NCBI GenBank assembly: GCA_963762425.1
Contig: CAVXKY010000019.1
Coordinates: 101,441-165,440, forward strand
DNA: 64,000 nt
Reading direction: 5' to 3'
Source: REEB95 sp963762425
Lineage (GTDB): Bacteria > Pseudomonadota > Alphaproteobacteria > ATCC43930 > CGMCC-115725
Under the pieces are notes generated by a model. It worked only from the letters and a program-made list of their open reading frames with translations. It was not told the origin of the DNA and ran no database searches. The position numbers and the translations under genes are program-made. Each line of letters begins with the position of its first letter. The stretch's first letter is position 1. Of this stretch, positions 1 through 7,838 are shown in pieces.

Positions 1-411
1 TGCGCATGCCAATAGAGAATTCCGCGCGCATAGGCCAGCAACGCGCCTTCCTCACGCGGCAATAACGGCCCGACCCGGCGCAGATCGACGAATTCGGCGC
101 GGTCGTCGGCGCGGATATCCTGCAACGGATGTTCAAGCGCGGACAAATCGATGGCGAAATAGGCCTGGGCGCCGGAAAGGCCCAAGAGCACGGTTTCGCT
201 CTCGTCGATCCCCGGCGCCGCGATCTCCGGCGCGCGGCGGGCAAACCGCGCGGGGCTCCCCGCCTTGCGCGCCCACCACCAGGCTCTGGCCGCGCCAGAC
301 CGGCACGAAGCGGCTCGCCGCATGGGCGAGGCGCTCGGCCAGCCATTCCTGGTCCTTGCGGCGATGCGTGGCGCGGTCGAGGCCGCCGGTATAGAAATTG
401 GCTTGCCGCAT
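1..411 (-). CDS. nudC: NADH pyrophosphatase NudC, N-terminal part, frameshifted and cut by window edge
   Basis: NudC is a Nudix hydrolase that splits NAD(H) and can remove NAD caps from RNA. Only the N-terminal domain is in the window. Reading leftward from ATG 411 it begins MRQANFYTGGLDRATHRRK, then WLAERL and SRFVPVWRGQSLVVG, typical of alphaproteobacterial NudC. After about 245-270 the family-like reading moves to another frame (IDESETVLLGLSGAQAYFAI, then LPREEGALLAYARGILYW), so one base is gained or lost there. The zinc-binding region and Nudix box lie outside the window. It is divergent from the SRP RNA gene. Identity is fairly sure; the frame break is probably a sequence error. Confidence 0.78.
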
Positions 412-442
412 TTTTCCAGTCTTTGATCGAATTCCAACGGCC

Positions 443-473
443 TTGCGCCACTCATGGGGCGCCCTGTTATAGT
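443..473 (+). promoter_or_regulatory. Putative sigma-70 promoter of the SRP RNA gene
   Basis: A TTGCGC element (443-448) is followed 18-19 bases later by TTATAG/TATAGT (467-473), ending 5-7 bases before the predicted 5' end of the SRP RNA at about 478. Position relative to the RNA supports it; the -35 match is only partial. Confidence 0.5.
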
Positions 474-477
474 GGCA

Positions 478-574
478 TGGGAGGCTGGCGGCGGACAGGC
501 CCCTCGCCAACCCGGTCAGGTCCGGAAGGAAGCAGCCGTAACAAGTCCGGCCTGGGTCGGCGTTCAGCCTCCCA
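478..574 (+). ncRNA. ffs: Bacterial small SRP RNA (4.5S RNA)
   Basis: This is the RNA scaffold of the signal recognition particle, which binds Ffh and FtsY for co-translational targeting. The hallmark asymmetric-loop/tetraloop sequence GGTCAGGTCCGGAAGGAAGC lies at about 514-533, followed by AGCCGTAACAAG. The ends form a long closing stem: TGGGAGGCTG at 478-487 pairs with CAGCCTCCCA at 565-574. A length of about 97 nt suits the small Gram-negative type. The order SRP RNA - dnaX - ybaB - recR is standard in alphaproteobacteria. Exact ends may vary by a few bases. Confidence 0.95.
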
Positions 575-598
575 CCCTTAGGCTCCCGAGGAGGCGTG

Positions 599-2344
599 AT
601 GAGCGAGTCGGGCGGCGCCTATCGCGTGCTCGCGCGCAAATACCGGCCGAGTACCTTCGCCGAATTGATCGGCCAGGAAGCGATGGTGCGCACCCTCGCC
701 AATGCGATATCCACAGGCCGCATCGCCCACGCCTTCATCCTCACCGGCGTGCGCGGAGTCGGCAAGACCACCACCGCCCGCATCATCGCCCGCGCTCTCA
801 ACTGCACCGGACCCGATGGCAAGGGCGGGCCGACGGTCAATCCCTGCGGGGTGTGCGAGAACTGCAAGGCCATAGCCGAGGACCGGCATGTCGACGTGCT
901 GGAAATGGACGCGGCCTCGCGCACCGGCATCGACGACATCCGCGAATTGACCGACGGCGTGCGCTACAAGCCGGTTTTGGCGCGCTTCAAGATCTACATC
1001 ATCGATGAAGTGCACATGCTGTCCAAGCCGGCCTTCAACGCGCTTGTTGAAGACGCTGGAGGAGCCGCCGCCCGACGTGAAATTCGTCTTCGCCACCACC
1101 GAGGTGCACAAGGTGCCGGTGACGGTGCTGTCGCGCTGCCAGCGCTTCTCCCTGCGCCGCGTGCCGGCCGACATATTGGCGGCGCATTACACGAAGACTC
1201 GCGGAGGCGGAGAAAGCCGCGGCGGACAAATCCGCCATCGCGCTGATCGCGCGCGCCGCCGACGGCTCGGTGCGCGACGGGCTGTCGCTGCTGGACCAGG
1301 CGATTTCGCTCGCCGGCGGCAACGTCACCGAGGATGTCGTGCGCGAGATGCTCGGCATCGCCGACCGCGGCTTGTCCTTCGACCTGCTCGAAACCGTGTT
1401 CAAGGGCGATGCCGCCGGCGCCTTGAAGCAGATGGGGTCGCTCTACGAGGGCGGCGCCGATCCGGCCATGGTGCTCCAGGAACTGCTGGAGCTGGTTTAT
1501 TTCCTGACCCGGCTCAAGCTCGCGCCCGATCTGGGCGAGGATCCCGGCGTCGAGGGCGAGCGCGGCCGCGGCCTGCCGCTGGCGCAGAAACTCGGCATGG
1601 CCGAGTTGGCGCGGGCCTGGCAGATGCTGCTGAAGGGCCTGGGCGAGGTCCAGAACGCGCCCTCGCCCTTGCAGGCGGCGGAAATGGTGCTGGTGCGGCT
1701 GGCCTATGCCGCTGATCTCCCCGCCCCGGCCGATCTCATCAAGTCGCTCGAAACCGCGGCCGTCCATTCCCCCGGGCCGGCGCCCAGCTCACCACCAGGC
1801 CCGCGGGTGAGCGCCAATCCTCGCGCCGGAGCGCCGCTCGAAGGAGCATCCAGCGCCGCGCCCCGGATGCAGCCGCGCGAGGCCCCCGCCCCCGCCACGC
1901 TTGAGCCGCAAAGCTTTCTCGACGTGATCAAACTGTTCGAGCAGCATCGCGAGGCGCTGCTGCGCTCGCATCTCTATAACGACGTGCACCTGGTGCATTT
2001 CGAGCCGGGACGGATCGAGCTCCGGCCCGAGCCGACGGCGCCGCGCGACCTGCCCAATCGGCTGGGCCAGATGCTGAGCCAATGGACCGGGCAGCGCTGG
2101 GTGGTGAGCGTCTCGGGCGAGCGCGGCGAGCCGAGCCTGCGCGAACAGACGGAATCGCACAGCCACGACCTGAAAGTGGAGGCGGCGGCCGATCCGCTGG
2201 TGCGCGCCGTGCTCGAGGCTTTCCCCGGCGCGCGTATCGAAACGGTGCGTGAAAAAAGCGGAACCGCCGGTTCCGGCGGAGGACGGCGAGGAAGAAGCCG
2301 AAACCGGCGCCGAGGATTTGGATGAGGACGGCGCTTTCCTATGA
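599..2344 (+). CDS. dnaX: DNA polymerase III subunit tau/gamma (frame broken three times in this sequence)
   Basis: This is the clamp-loader ATPase and organiser of the replicative polymerase. ATG 599 is preceded by GAGGAGG at 588-594. Visible features are RVLARKYRPSTFAELIGQ, Walker A GVRGVGKTTTA, the zinc cysteines in CGVCENCKA, Walker B IYIIDEVHML, FVFATTEVHKVP and sensor region TVLSRCQRFSLRR. The reading needs three frame changes. Near 1044 an extra T splits FNAL/LKTLEEPP. Near 1197 an extra base sits before IAEAEKAAADKSA. At the A6 run 2252-2257 a change restores an acidic tail ending in DEDGAFL. That tail stops at 2344 with an ATGA overlap onto ybaB, which argues the intact gene ends there. 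The breaks look like sequence errors. Confidence 0.9.
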
Positions 2345-2664
2345 GCAATTTGGTGCAAATGTTGAAGCAGGCGCAGCAGATGCAGGCGCGCATGACCGAG
2401 ATGCAGGCCAAGCTCGCCGAGATCGAGGTCACCGGAACCGCAGGCGGCGGCATGGTGCAGGTGACGCTCAACGGCAAGGGCGAGGTGAAGAAGCTCAAGC
2501 TCGACAAATCCGCGGTTGACCCCAACGAGACCGAGGTGCTGGAAGATTTGATCCTCGCCGCCTTCAACGACGCCAAGGCGCGGGCCGACCGGCTCGCCGC
2601 CGAGGAGATGGAGAAGCTCACCGGCGGGCTGAAGCTGCCGCCGGGGATGAAGCTGCCGTTTTAG
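2341..2664 (+). CDS. ybaB: YbaB/EbfC family nucleoid-associated protein
   Basis: This is a small dimeric DNA-binding protein of 107 aa, the usual length. It has an N-terminal helix rich in Gln and Met (MSNLVQMLKQAQQMQARMTE), a central GTAGGGMVQVTLNGKGEV strand region and a C-terminal helix NDAKARADRLAAEEMEKL, all family hallmarks. It overlaps the dnaX stop by ATGA, so translation is probably coupled. The family coats DNA; its co-occurrence with recR suggests a recombination or repair link, but its exact role is not settled. Confidence 0.95.
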   Translation: MSNLVQMLKQAQQMQARMTEMQAKLAEIEVTGTAGGGMVQVTLNGKGEVKKLKLDKSAVDPNETEVLEDLILAAFNDAKARADRLAAEEMEKLTGGLKLPPGMKLPF

Positions 2665-2736
2665 CTGTCAGCCATCGGCTCTCCGCTGTCGGCAAAGCCG
2701 ATTGTTGCCGACGGCCGATAGCTGATAGCTTGCGTT
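2664..2736. repeat. Palindromic intergenic element between ybaB and recR
   Basis: The ybaB-recR gap is almost entirely an imperfect inverted repeat. A perfect core GTCGGCAA (2688-2695) and TTGCCGAC (2705-2712) flanks a 9-nt loop. Outside the core, GCTGTCAGCCATCGGC on the left roughly mirrors GGCCGATAGCTGATAGC on the right. There is no T-tract, so it is not a classical terminator. It resembles a dispersed REP/RPE-like element or an mRNA processing hairpin. No second copy was noticed in the window. Confidence 0.6.
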
Positions 2737-2737
2737 C

Positions 2738-3331
2738 ATGCTCGAACTCGACCGGCTGATCCAGCTGCTCGCCAAACTGCCGGGCCTCGGACCGCGCTCG
2801 GCACGGCGCGCGGCGCTTTACCTGATCAAGCGGCGCGAAAGCGTGATGGAGCCTTTGGCCGTGGCGTTGAAAGAGGCCGCCGCGCATATCCATCCCTGCT
2901 CGGTCTGCGGCAATCTCGACACCTCCGACCCCTGTTCCCTATGCCGCGATCCAAGGCGCGACCAGGGCACGATCTGCGTCGTGGAGGACGTAGCCGATCT
3001 CTGGGCGATCGAACGCTCGGCTTCGTTTAAGGGCGTCTATCACGTGCTGGGCGGCACGCTTTCGGCGCTGGACGGCATCGGGCCGGAAGACCTCAAGATC
3101 GAGGCGCTGGCGGAACGCGTCACCCGGACCAAGGCGCGCGAGGTGATCCTGGCGATGAACGCCAATGTCGAGGGCCAGACCACCGCGCATTACATCGCCG
3201 ATCGCCTGGCGGATTCGGGCGCGCTGATCTCGCGCCTGGCGCATGGCGTTCCGGTCGGCGGAGAGCTCGATTATCTCGACGAAGGCACGCTCACCGCGGC
3301 GCTCAAATCGCGCGCGCCACTGAAGGATTAG
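2738..3331 (+). CDS. recR: Recombination mediator RecR
   Basis: RecR works with RecO (and RecF) to load RecA on gapped DNA. The 197 aa length is typical. It shows the N-terminal helix-hairpin-helix (LIQLLAKLPGLGPRSARRAA, residues about 6-25), a four-cysteine zinc finger (CSVCGN ... CSLC, about 54-70) and the Toprim domain beginning ICVVEDVADLWAIE. The region ILAMNANVEGQTTAHYIADR and the C-terminal HGVPVGGELDYLDEGTL are diagnostic. It is the third gene of the dnaX-ybaB-recR unit and its stop abuts the rmuC stop on the other strand. Confidence 0.97.
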   Translation: MLELDRLIQLLAKLPGLGPRSARRAALYLIKRRESVMEPLAVALKEAAAHIHPCSVCGNLDTSDPCSLCRDPRRDQGTICVVEDVADLWAIERSASFKGVYHVLGGTLSALDGIGPEDLKIEALAERVTRTKAREVILAMNANVEGQTTAHYIADRLADSGALISRLAHGVPVGGELDYLDEGTLTAALKSRAPLKD

Positions 3332-4609
3332 CTATTCGCCGATGAGACGCGGGCGCTGCGGAGCAGTGGGCGGGGTTTCGACCTCTTCCGCCTCGCCTTC
3401 GATGGTCTCTTCGAGCCGGCGAACCTCGTAGGCCGGCAGGCTCGCCGGCAGCGGCTTCTTTGCCTGGACGCCGAGCTTGCCGAGCTTGCGGGCGCGCGAC
3501 AGAACATTCCGGTTCACCGACCGGGCAAAGTCAGCGAAGGCGTTGGAAGCGGTCTCGATGCCCTTGCCGAGCTTGACCGCGATTTCGAGCGCGACGCGAA
3601 CGCTGTCGAGCAAATCGCCAGCGGTTTCCACGATACGATCCTGATTCTCGGCCTGGCGCTGGCGGCGGATGTCGCCCGCGGCGAAGGCTACGATGGCGTG
3701 GAGCGTGCCAGGCCCCGCCGGGATGATTCCTTGATCTTGCGCCTTGCGGCGGAAATCCGGATCGGCGTGGCACAGCTTATCGAGCGTGATTTCGCTCGGC
3801 AGGTACATCACGCTCAGCATGCGCGCGATCTCGCCACCACGCCCGGCATCGCGGAAAGTGGCATGCACCGCGCCCTGATAGTCTTTCGACGCCAGCGCCC
3901 GCAGATGCTGGTTCATCGTGGAAGCCAGACCACGATAGGCGGCCGCTTCCGCCTCTTTGCCCTCGGCTTCGGCGATGTCGAGCACTGCCTTCGATGCCTT
4001 GCAGTCGATCACCAGCACGGTATCGCCGGGCAGAAACACCACCGCATCGGGCCGTAAGCGCTGGCCCGCCGCCTCACCCGGCGCGTGAAATTGCAGCACA
4101 TAGTCGCGGCCTTCCTCGAGCGCGAAGGATTTGAGCGTATTGGCGAGACCGATTTCGGCGATCTGTCCGGCGCCGCCGGGGCTCGACAAGGCGCGCATCA
4201 CCGTATCGAGCGTCTTGCCCTTGTCCTGCATCTGGCTGTTGAGAGCGGCCACCGCAGCATCGAGCTTGACCGCGTGATCGACCAGCGGTTTGGCCAGCTC
4301 CTTAAGCCGCGCCTCGGATTCTTTCCTGGTTTCGGTGTTTTCGCGCTTGTGGTCCTCCAAAAGCTTGGAGGACAGATCGAGCGCGGTCTTATGCATCGCC
4401 GCCTGCGCCGCTTGCAGGCTTTCCCGGCGCAGGGTCTCGAAATCGCCCCGGCGGTTTTCCGCCTCGCTGAGCTTCTCGCGCGCGACATCCAGCTCGCGCT
4501 CGGCCGCGTGTTGGGCCCTGATTGCCGAGTCGCGGGCGCGGAACAGGACGATCAGGCCCAGAAACGAAGCGGCCAGGAGCGCCGTCAATACGATCAATGC
4601 GATAACCAT
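3332..4609 (-). CDS. rmuC: DNA recombination protein RmuC family
   Basis: The 425-aa protein has an N-terminal membrane anchor (VIALIVLTALLAASFLGLIV, residues 2-21) followed by a long coiled coil rich in Glu, Arg and Ala to about residue 130. The RmuC domain follows, including RLRPDAVVFLPGDTVLVIDCKA, YLPSEITLDKL and GIIPAGPGTLHAIV. RmuC is thought to limit DNA inversions between short repeats and has nuclease-fold features. The C-terminal acidic tail (EETIEGEAEEVE) is not conserved. It converges on recR with no intergenic space. Confidence 0.93.
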   Translation of the reverse strand: MVIALIVLTALLAASFLGLIVLFRARDSAIRAQHAAERELDVAREKLSEAENRRGDFETLRRESLQAAQAAMHKTALDLSSKLLEDHKRENTETRKESEARLKELAKPLVDHAVKLDAAVAALNSQMQDKGKTLDTVMRALSSPGGAGQIAEIGLANTLKSFALEEGRDYVLQFHAPGEAAGQRLRPDAVVFLPGDTVLVIDCKASKAVLDIAEAEGKEAEAAAYRGLASTMNQHLRALASKDYQGAVHATFRDAGRGGEIARMLSVMYLPSEITLDKLCHADPDFRRKAQDQGIIPAGPGTLHAIVAFAAGDIRRQRQAENQDRIVETAGDLLDSVRVALEIAVKLGKGIETASNAFADFARSVNRNVLSRARKLGKLGVQAKKPLPASLPAYEVRRLEETIEGEAEEVETPPTAPQRPRLIGE

Positions 4610-4688
4610 GCTGGCATCTTATCCCAAGCGCCCACCCCGCCGCTAACCCGTTGACGAGCCGGGTTTCAGGCCCTACCTAAGAATAATC

Positions 4689-5213
4689 ATGGCCGCTCTT
4701 CCCATCCTCACCGCGCCCGACCCGCGCCTGAAGAAAAAGTCCTTGCCGGTCAAGGCGGTGGACAACCGCGTGCGCCGGCTGATGTCCGACATGGTCCAGA
4801 GCATGTACGAGTCCAACGGCATCGGGCTGTCCGCGCCGCAGGTGGGCGTGCTGGAACGCGTCATCGTGGTCGATTGCGCGCGCGAGGGCGAAAAGCCGCA
4901 GCCGATGAAGATCGCCAATCCCGAAATCCTGTGGGCGTCGGACGAGACCATGGTGTGCAGCGAAGGCTGCCTCTCCCTGCCCGAGCAATATGCCGACGTG
5001 ACAAGGCCATCCGCGATCCGGCTGCGATACCTCGACGAGCAGAACGAAATCCGCGAGATCGAGGCCAAGGGCCTGCTCGCCACCTGCATCCAGCACGAGA
5101 TGGACCATCTCGAAGGCGTGCTCTTTGTCGATCATATTTCCGCTCTGAAGCGCAGCATCATCCTGCGCAAGCTCTCCAAGTTGAAGCGCCAGAACACCCC
5201 GGTCCCGGCCTGA
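4689..5213 (+). CDS. def: Peptide deformylase
   Basis: This metalloenzyme removes the N-formyl group from nascent proteins. All three signature motifs are present: GIGLSAPQVG (residues about 44-53), EGCLSLP (about 94-100, metal-ligand Cys) and QHEMDHLEGVLF (about 136-147, HExxH metal site). The 174 aa length is normal. It lies 17 bases upstream of fmt, the enzyme that adds the formyl group, in the usual def-fmt pair. Confidence 0.98.
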   Translation: MAALPILTAPDPRLKKKSLPVKAVDNRVRRLMSDMVQSMYESNGIGLSAPQVGVLERVIVVDCAREGEKPQPMKIANPEILWASDETMVCSEGCLSLPEQYADVTRPSAIRLRYLDEQNEIREIEAKGLLATCIQHEMDHLEGVLFVDHISALKRSIILRKLSKLKRQNTPVPA

Positions 5214-5230
5214 GGGGGCCAACGCCCTCC

Positions 5231-6175
5231 ATGACCAAGCTGCGCCTTGCCTTCCTGGGCACGCCGGTTTTCGCGGCCACCATCCTCGAGGCCTTGCTCG
5301 CGGCCGGGCATGACATCGCTTGCGTCTATTGCCAGCCCGCGCGCCCGGCCGGACGTCGCGGTCTCCAATTGCAACCTTCGCCGGTGCAGGAACTGGCCGA
5401 GCGCAAGGGGCTGAAGGTCGAGACGCCTTCGCGGCTGGGCGCGGACGAGGCGGCGCGCTTGGCCGCTCTCAAGCTCGACGCCGCGGTGGTGGTGGCCTAT
5501 GGCCTGATCCTGCCCAAGCCGATCCTGGCCGCACCAAGGTTGGGCTGCATCAATGTCCATGCCTCGCTGCTGCCGCGCTGGCGGGGCGCGGCGCCGATTG
5601 AACGGGCGATCCAGGCCGGCGACCATAAGACCGGCATCTCGATCATGCAAATGGAGGAAGGCCTGGATACCGGCCCGGTCTATCTCACCGAGCGCGTGCC
5701 CATCGGCGCCAAGACGACTTCCGGCGAACTTCACAAGCTCCTGGCCGAACGCGGAGCGGCGCTGCTGCTCAAGGCGCTGGACGGGATATCCGCCGGGACG
5801 CTCAAATCCCGGCCGCAACCCGCCCAGGGCATGACATATGCCAAGAAGCTCAAGCGCGAGGAGGGCGATATCGACTGGCGCAAGCCCGCCGCGGAATTGG
5901 AGCGCGCGATCCGCGCCTTCGACCCCTTTCCCGGCTGTTATTTCACCTTCAAGGATGAGCGCATCCGCGTGCTGGCGGCCGAAACCGCCGAGAATACAAA
6001 ACCGGCCCCGCCCGGCACGGTGCTGGACGGGAATCTGACGATTGCCTGCGGCCAAGGCGCGCTCCGGCCGATGCGGCTGCAACGCGCCGGGCGCGCCGCG
6101 CTCGAACCCTCCGCTTTTCTGCGCGGCTTCGCCATTCCCCCAGGCACGATCCTGCCATGCCCCGCTACAAGCTGA
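5231..6175 (+). CDS. fmt: Methionyl-tRNA formyltransferase
   Basis: Fmt transfers formyl from 10-formyl-THF to Met-tRNA(fMet). ATG 5231 opens MTKLRLAFLGTPVFAATIL, the standard start; longer open frame upstream is overlap with def. Motifs include YCQPARPAGR, GLILPKPIL, the catalytic INVHASLLPRWRGAAPIERAI (Asn-His-Asp centre), and SIMQMEEGLDTGPV with its Asp. Length is 314 aa. The 3' end overlaps truA by 19 bases, suggesting coupled translation of def-fmt-truA. Confidence 0.97.
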   Translation: MTKLRLAFLGTPVFAATILEALLAAGHDIACVYCQPARPAGRRGLQLQPSPVQELAERKGLKVETPSRLGADEAARLAALKLDAAVVVAYGLILPKPILAAPRLGCINVHASLLPRWRGAAPIERAIQAGDHKTGISIMQMEEGLDTGPVYLTERVPIGAKTTSGELHKLLAERGAALLLKALDGISAGTLKSRPQPAQGMTYAKKLKREEGDIDWRKPAAELERAIRAFDPFPGCYFTFKDERIRVLAAETAENTKPAPPGTVLDGNLTIACGQGALRPMRLQRAGRAALEPSAFLRGFAIPPGTILPCPATS

Positions 6176-6903
6176 CGCTCGAATATGACGGCACCGGCCT
6201 GGTCGGCTGGCAGCGCCAGGGAAACGGGCTTTCGGTGCAGGAAATCCTGGAGACCGCCGCCGAGCGCTTTTGCGGCAAGCGCGTCACCGTGTTCGGCGCC
6301 GGCCGCACCGATGCCGGGGTGCATGCGCTGGCGCAGGTGGCGCATCTCGATCTGCCGCGAGAGACAAACCTCGAGACCATCCGCAGCGCCCTCAATCAGC
6401 ATGTAAAGCCGCATGCGGTGTCGGTGCTGAACGCCGAGCGCGTGGCCGATAGTTTCGACGCGCGGCGTTCGGCCCGCGGCCGGGTCTATCTCTACCGCAT
6501 CCTGAATCGCCGCCCGCCGCCCGCGGTCGAGCGCGGCCGGGTCTGGCATGTCGGGCCCGAACTCGACGCGGAGGCCATGCACGAGGCGGCGCAGGTGCTG
6601 GTCGGCAAACACGATTTCTCGAGCTTCCGCGACACGATGTGCCAGGCGAAATCGCCGGTGAAGACGCTCGATGCGCTCGAAGTTGCGCGCGAGGGAGACG
6701 AGATTCGCATCGAGGCGCGGGCGCGCTCGTTCCTCCATCATCAGGTGCGCAACATGGTCGGCACGCTCAAGCTGGTGGGCGCGGGCAAATGGGACGAGAG
6801 CGACGTCAAAAAGGCGCTCGCTGCGCGCGACCGGCGCGCGGCCGGACCGACCGCGCCGCCCGAAGGGCTTTACCTGGTGCGCGTGGTCTATGCCGAGGAT
6901 TGA
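6157..6903 (+). CDS. truA: tRNA pseudouridine(38-40) synthase TruA
   Basis: TruA isomerises uridines 38-40 in the anticodon arm. The 248-aa protein starts MPRYKLTLEYDGTGLVGWQRQ and carries the catalytic GAGRTDAGVHALAQVAHLD segment with its Asp at about residue 51. The C-terminal HHQVRNMVGTLKLVGAGKW is also diagnostic. It overlaps the end of fmt by 19 bases. Confidence 0.97.
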   Translation: MPRYKLTLEYDGTGLVGWQRQGNGLSVQEILETAAERFCGKRVTVFGAGRTDAGVHALAQVAHLDLPRETNLETIRSALNQHVKPHAVSVLNAERVADSFDARRSARGRVYLYRILNRRPPPAVERGRVWHVGPELDAEAMHEAAQVLVGKHDFSSFRDTMCQAKSPVKTLDALEVAREGDEIRIEARARSFLHHQVRNMVGTLKLVGAGKWDESDVKKALAARDRRAAGPTAPPEGLYLVRVVYAED

Positions 6904-6912
6904 AGGCTTAGT

Positions 6913-7734
6913 TCAGGGTTTGGATTTTTCGTCTTCGAGCGGCACGCTGTAGCGCATGCCGAAAAATCCGGCGTTGCCGTGCACCGGGTCCTGGGTGCCG
7001 CCGGCCTCGAATTGCAGGTGCGGCATCAGCTCCATCTTCAGGCTCACGCGGGTGCCCTCGACCAGCGGGGTGAAGACGCCGTCGCCCCACCAGTAATGAG
7101 CGGCGGCAATGCGCGCGCCGTCAAGATAAGGAACCGGCAGCCCGAATTCGAGATCGTGTCCGGAGAGCGAATGCTCGGCCAAGGCGCTGCCGATCACGGG
7201 GCCGCGCGTGGTGCCCGCGGTGAGATAGGACGCCGGATCGAGCGCCGTGGCGCCCATTTCGGCGCCGAGATTGGCTTGCGCGTGGCTCATCGACCAACTG
7301 TGTTCGTTGGTTGCGACCGCGGTTCGGGACAGGGCGGCAAGCGACAGCGGACGCTGGCCGCGCGGCGAGGCTTCCGCTCCGGCATCTTCATCCTCGGCCG
7401 CGGCGGCGTGATCGCGGCTGGCGGCCGCCGGATTGACCGGGACCATGCGCGCATTGGTTTCGAGCGTGAGCAGGCCGAGGCCCGGACGCAGATTGCCGCT
7501 CGCGCCCAGGCCGATCTCGATCTTATTCATCCAATTGGCGGCCGCGCCCACGGCATGGGACAGGCCGCCATCGGTGATCGATTGGCGCAGGCCGAGAATG
7601 AATGCGGATAGGCTCTTGCTGTCCGGTTGCTGGGCGCTGTCCGCGAAAGCGGGCGTGCCTGCGGCGGCCAGCCCACCCGCAAGGGCGGCCGCGGACGCAA
7701 GTTGCAAAGCGCGCAACAGAGCACGGTTTCCCAT
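6913..7734 (-). CDS. Exported protein resembling an inverse-autotransporter beta-barrel
   Basis: The 273-aa product has a clear signal peptide (positively charged start, ALAGGLAAAGTPAFA with cleavage near residue 31). The mature part has repeated aromatic, amphipathic strand-like segments: MNKIEIGLGAS, LEFGLPVPYLDGARIAA, AHYWWGD, RVSLKMELMPHLQFEAGGT. It ends in a short barrel-like strand FFGMRYSVPL followed by charged residues. This pattern recalls the intimin/invasin-type beta domain (PF11924-like), but no passenger region follows, so it may be a barrel-only outer membrane protein. A low-complexity Ala/Asp/Glu insert lies around residues 105-125. Function is an inference from pattern only. 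Confidence 0.6.
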   Translation of the reverse strand: MGNRALLRALQLASAAALAGGLAAAGTPAFADSAQQPDSKSLSAFILGLRQSITDGGLSHAVGAAANWMNKIEIGLGASGNLRPGLGLLTLETNARMVPVNPAAASRDHAAAAEDEDAGAEASPRGQRPLSLAALSRTAVATNEHSWSMSHAQANLGAEMGATALDPASYLTAGTTRGPVIGSALAEHSLSGHDLEFGLPVPYLDGARIAAAHYWWGDGVFTPLVEGTRVSLKMELMPHLQFEAGGTQDPVHGNAGFFGMRYSVPLEDEKSKP

Positions 7735-7838
7735 GAATGAAACATTAATCAGTAATTCGTTAAAACTGCGTTAAGACTACCGGGATTTAAGCAGCACGCC
7801 GGCCTCGCAAGCGGGGCTATCCCCCGGAAATTATTGGG

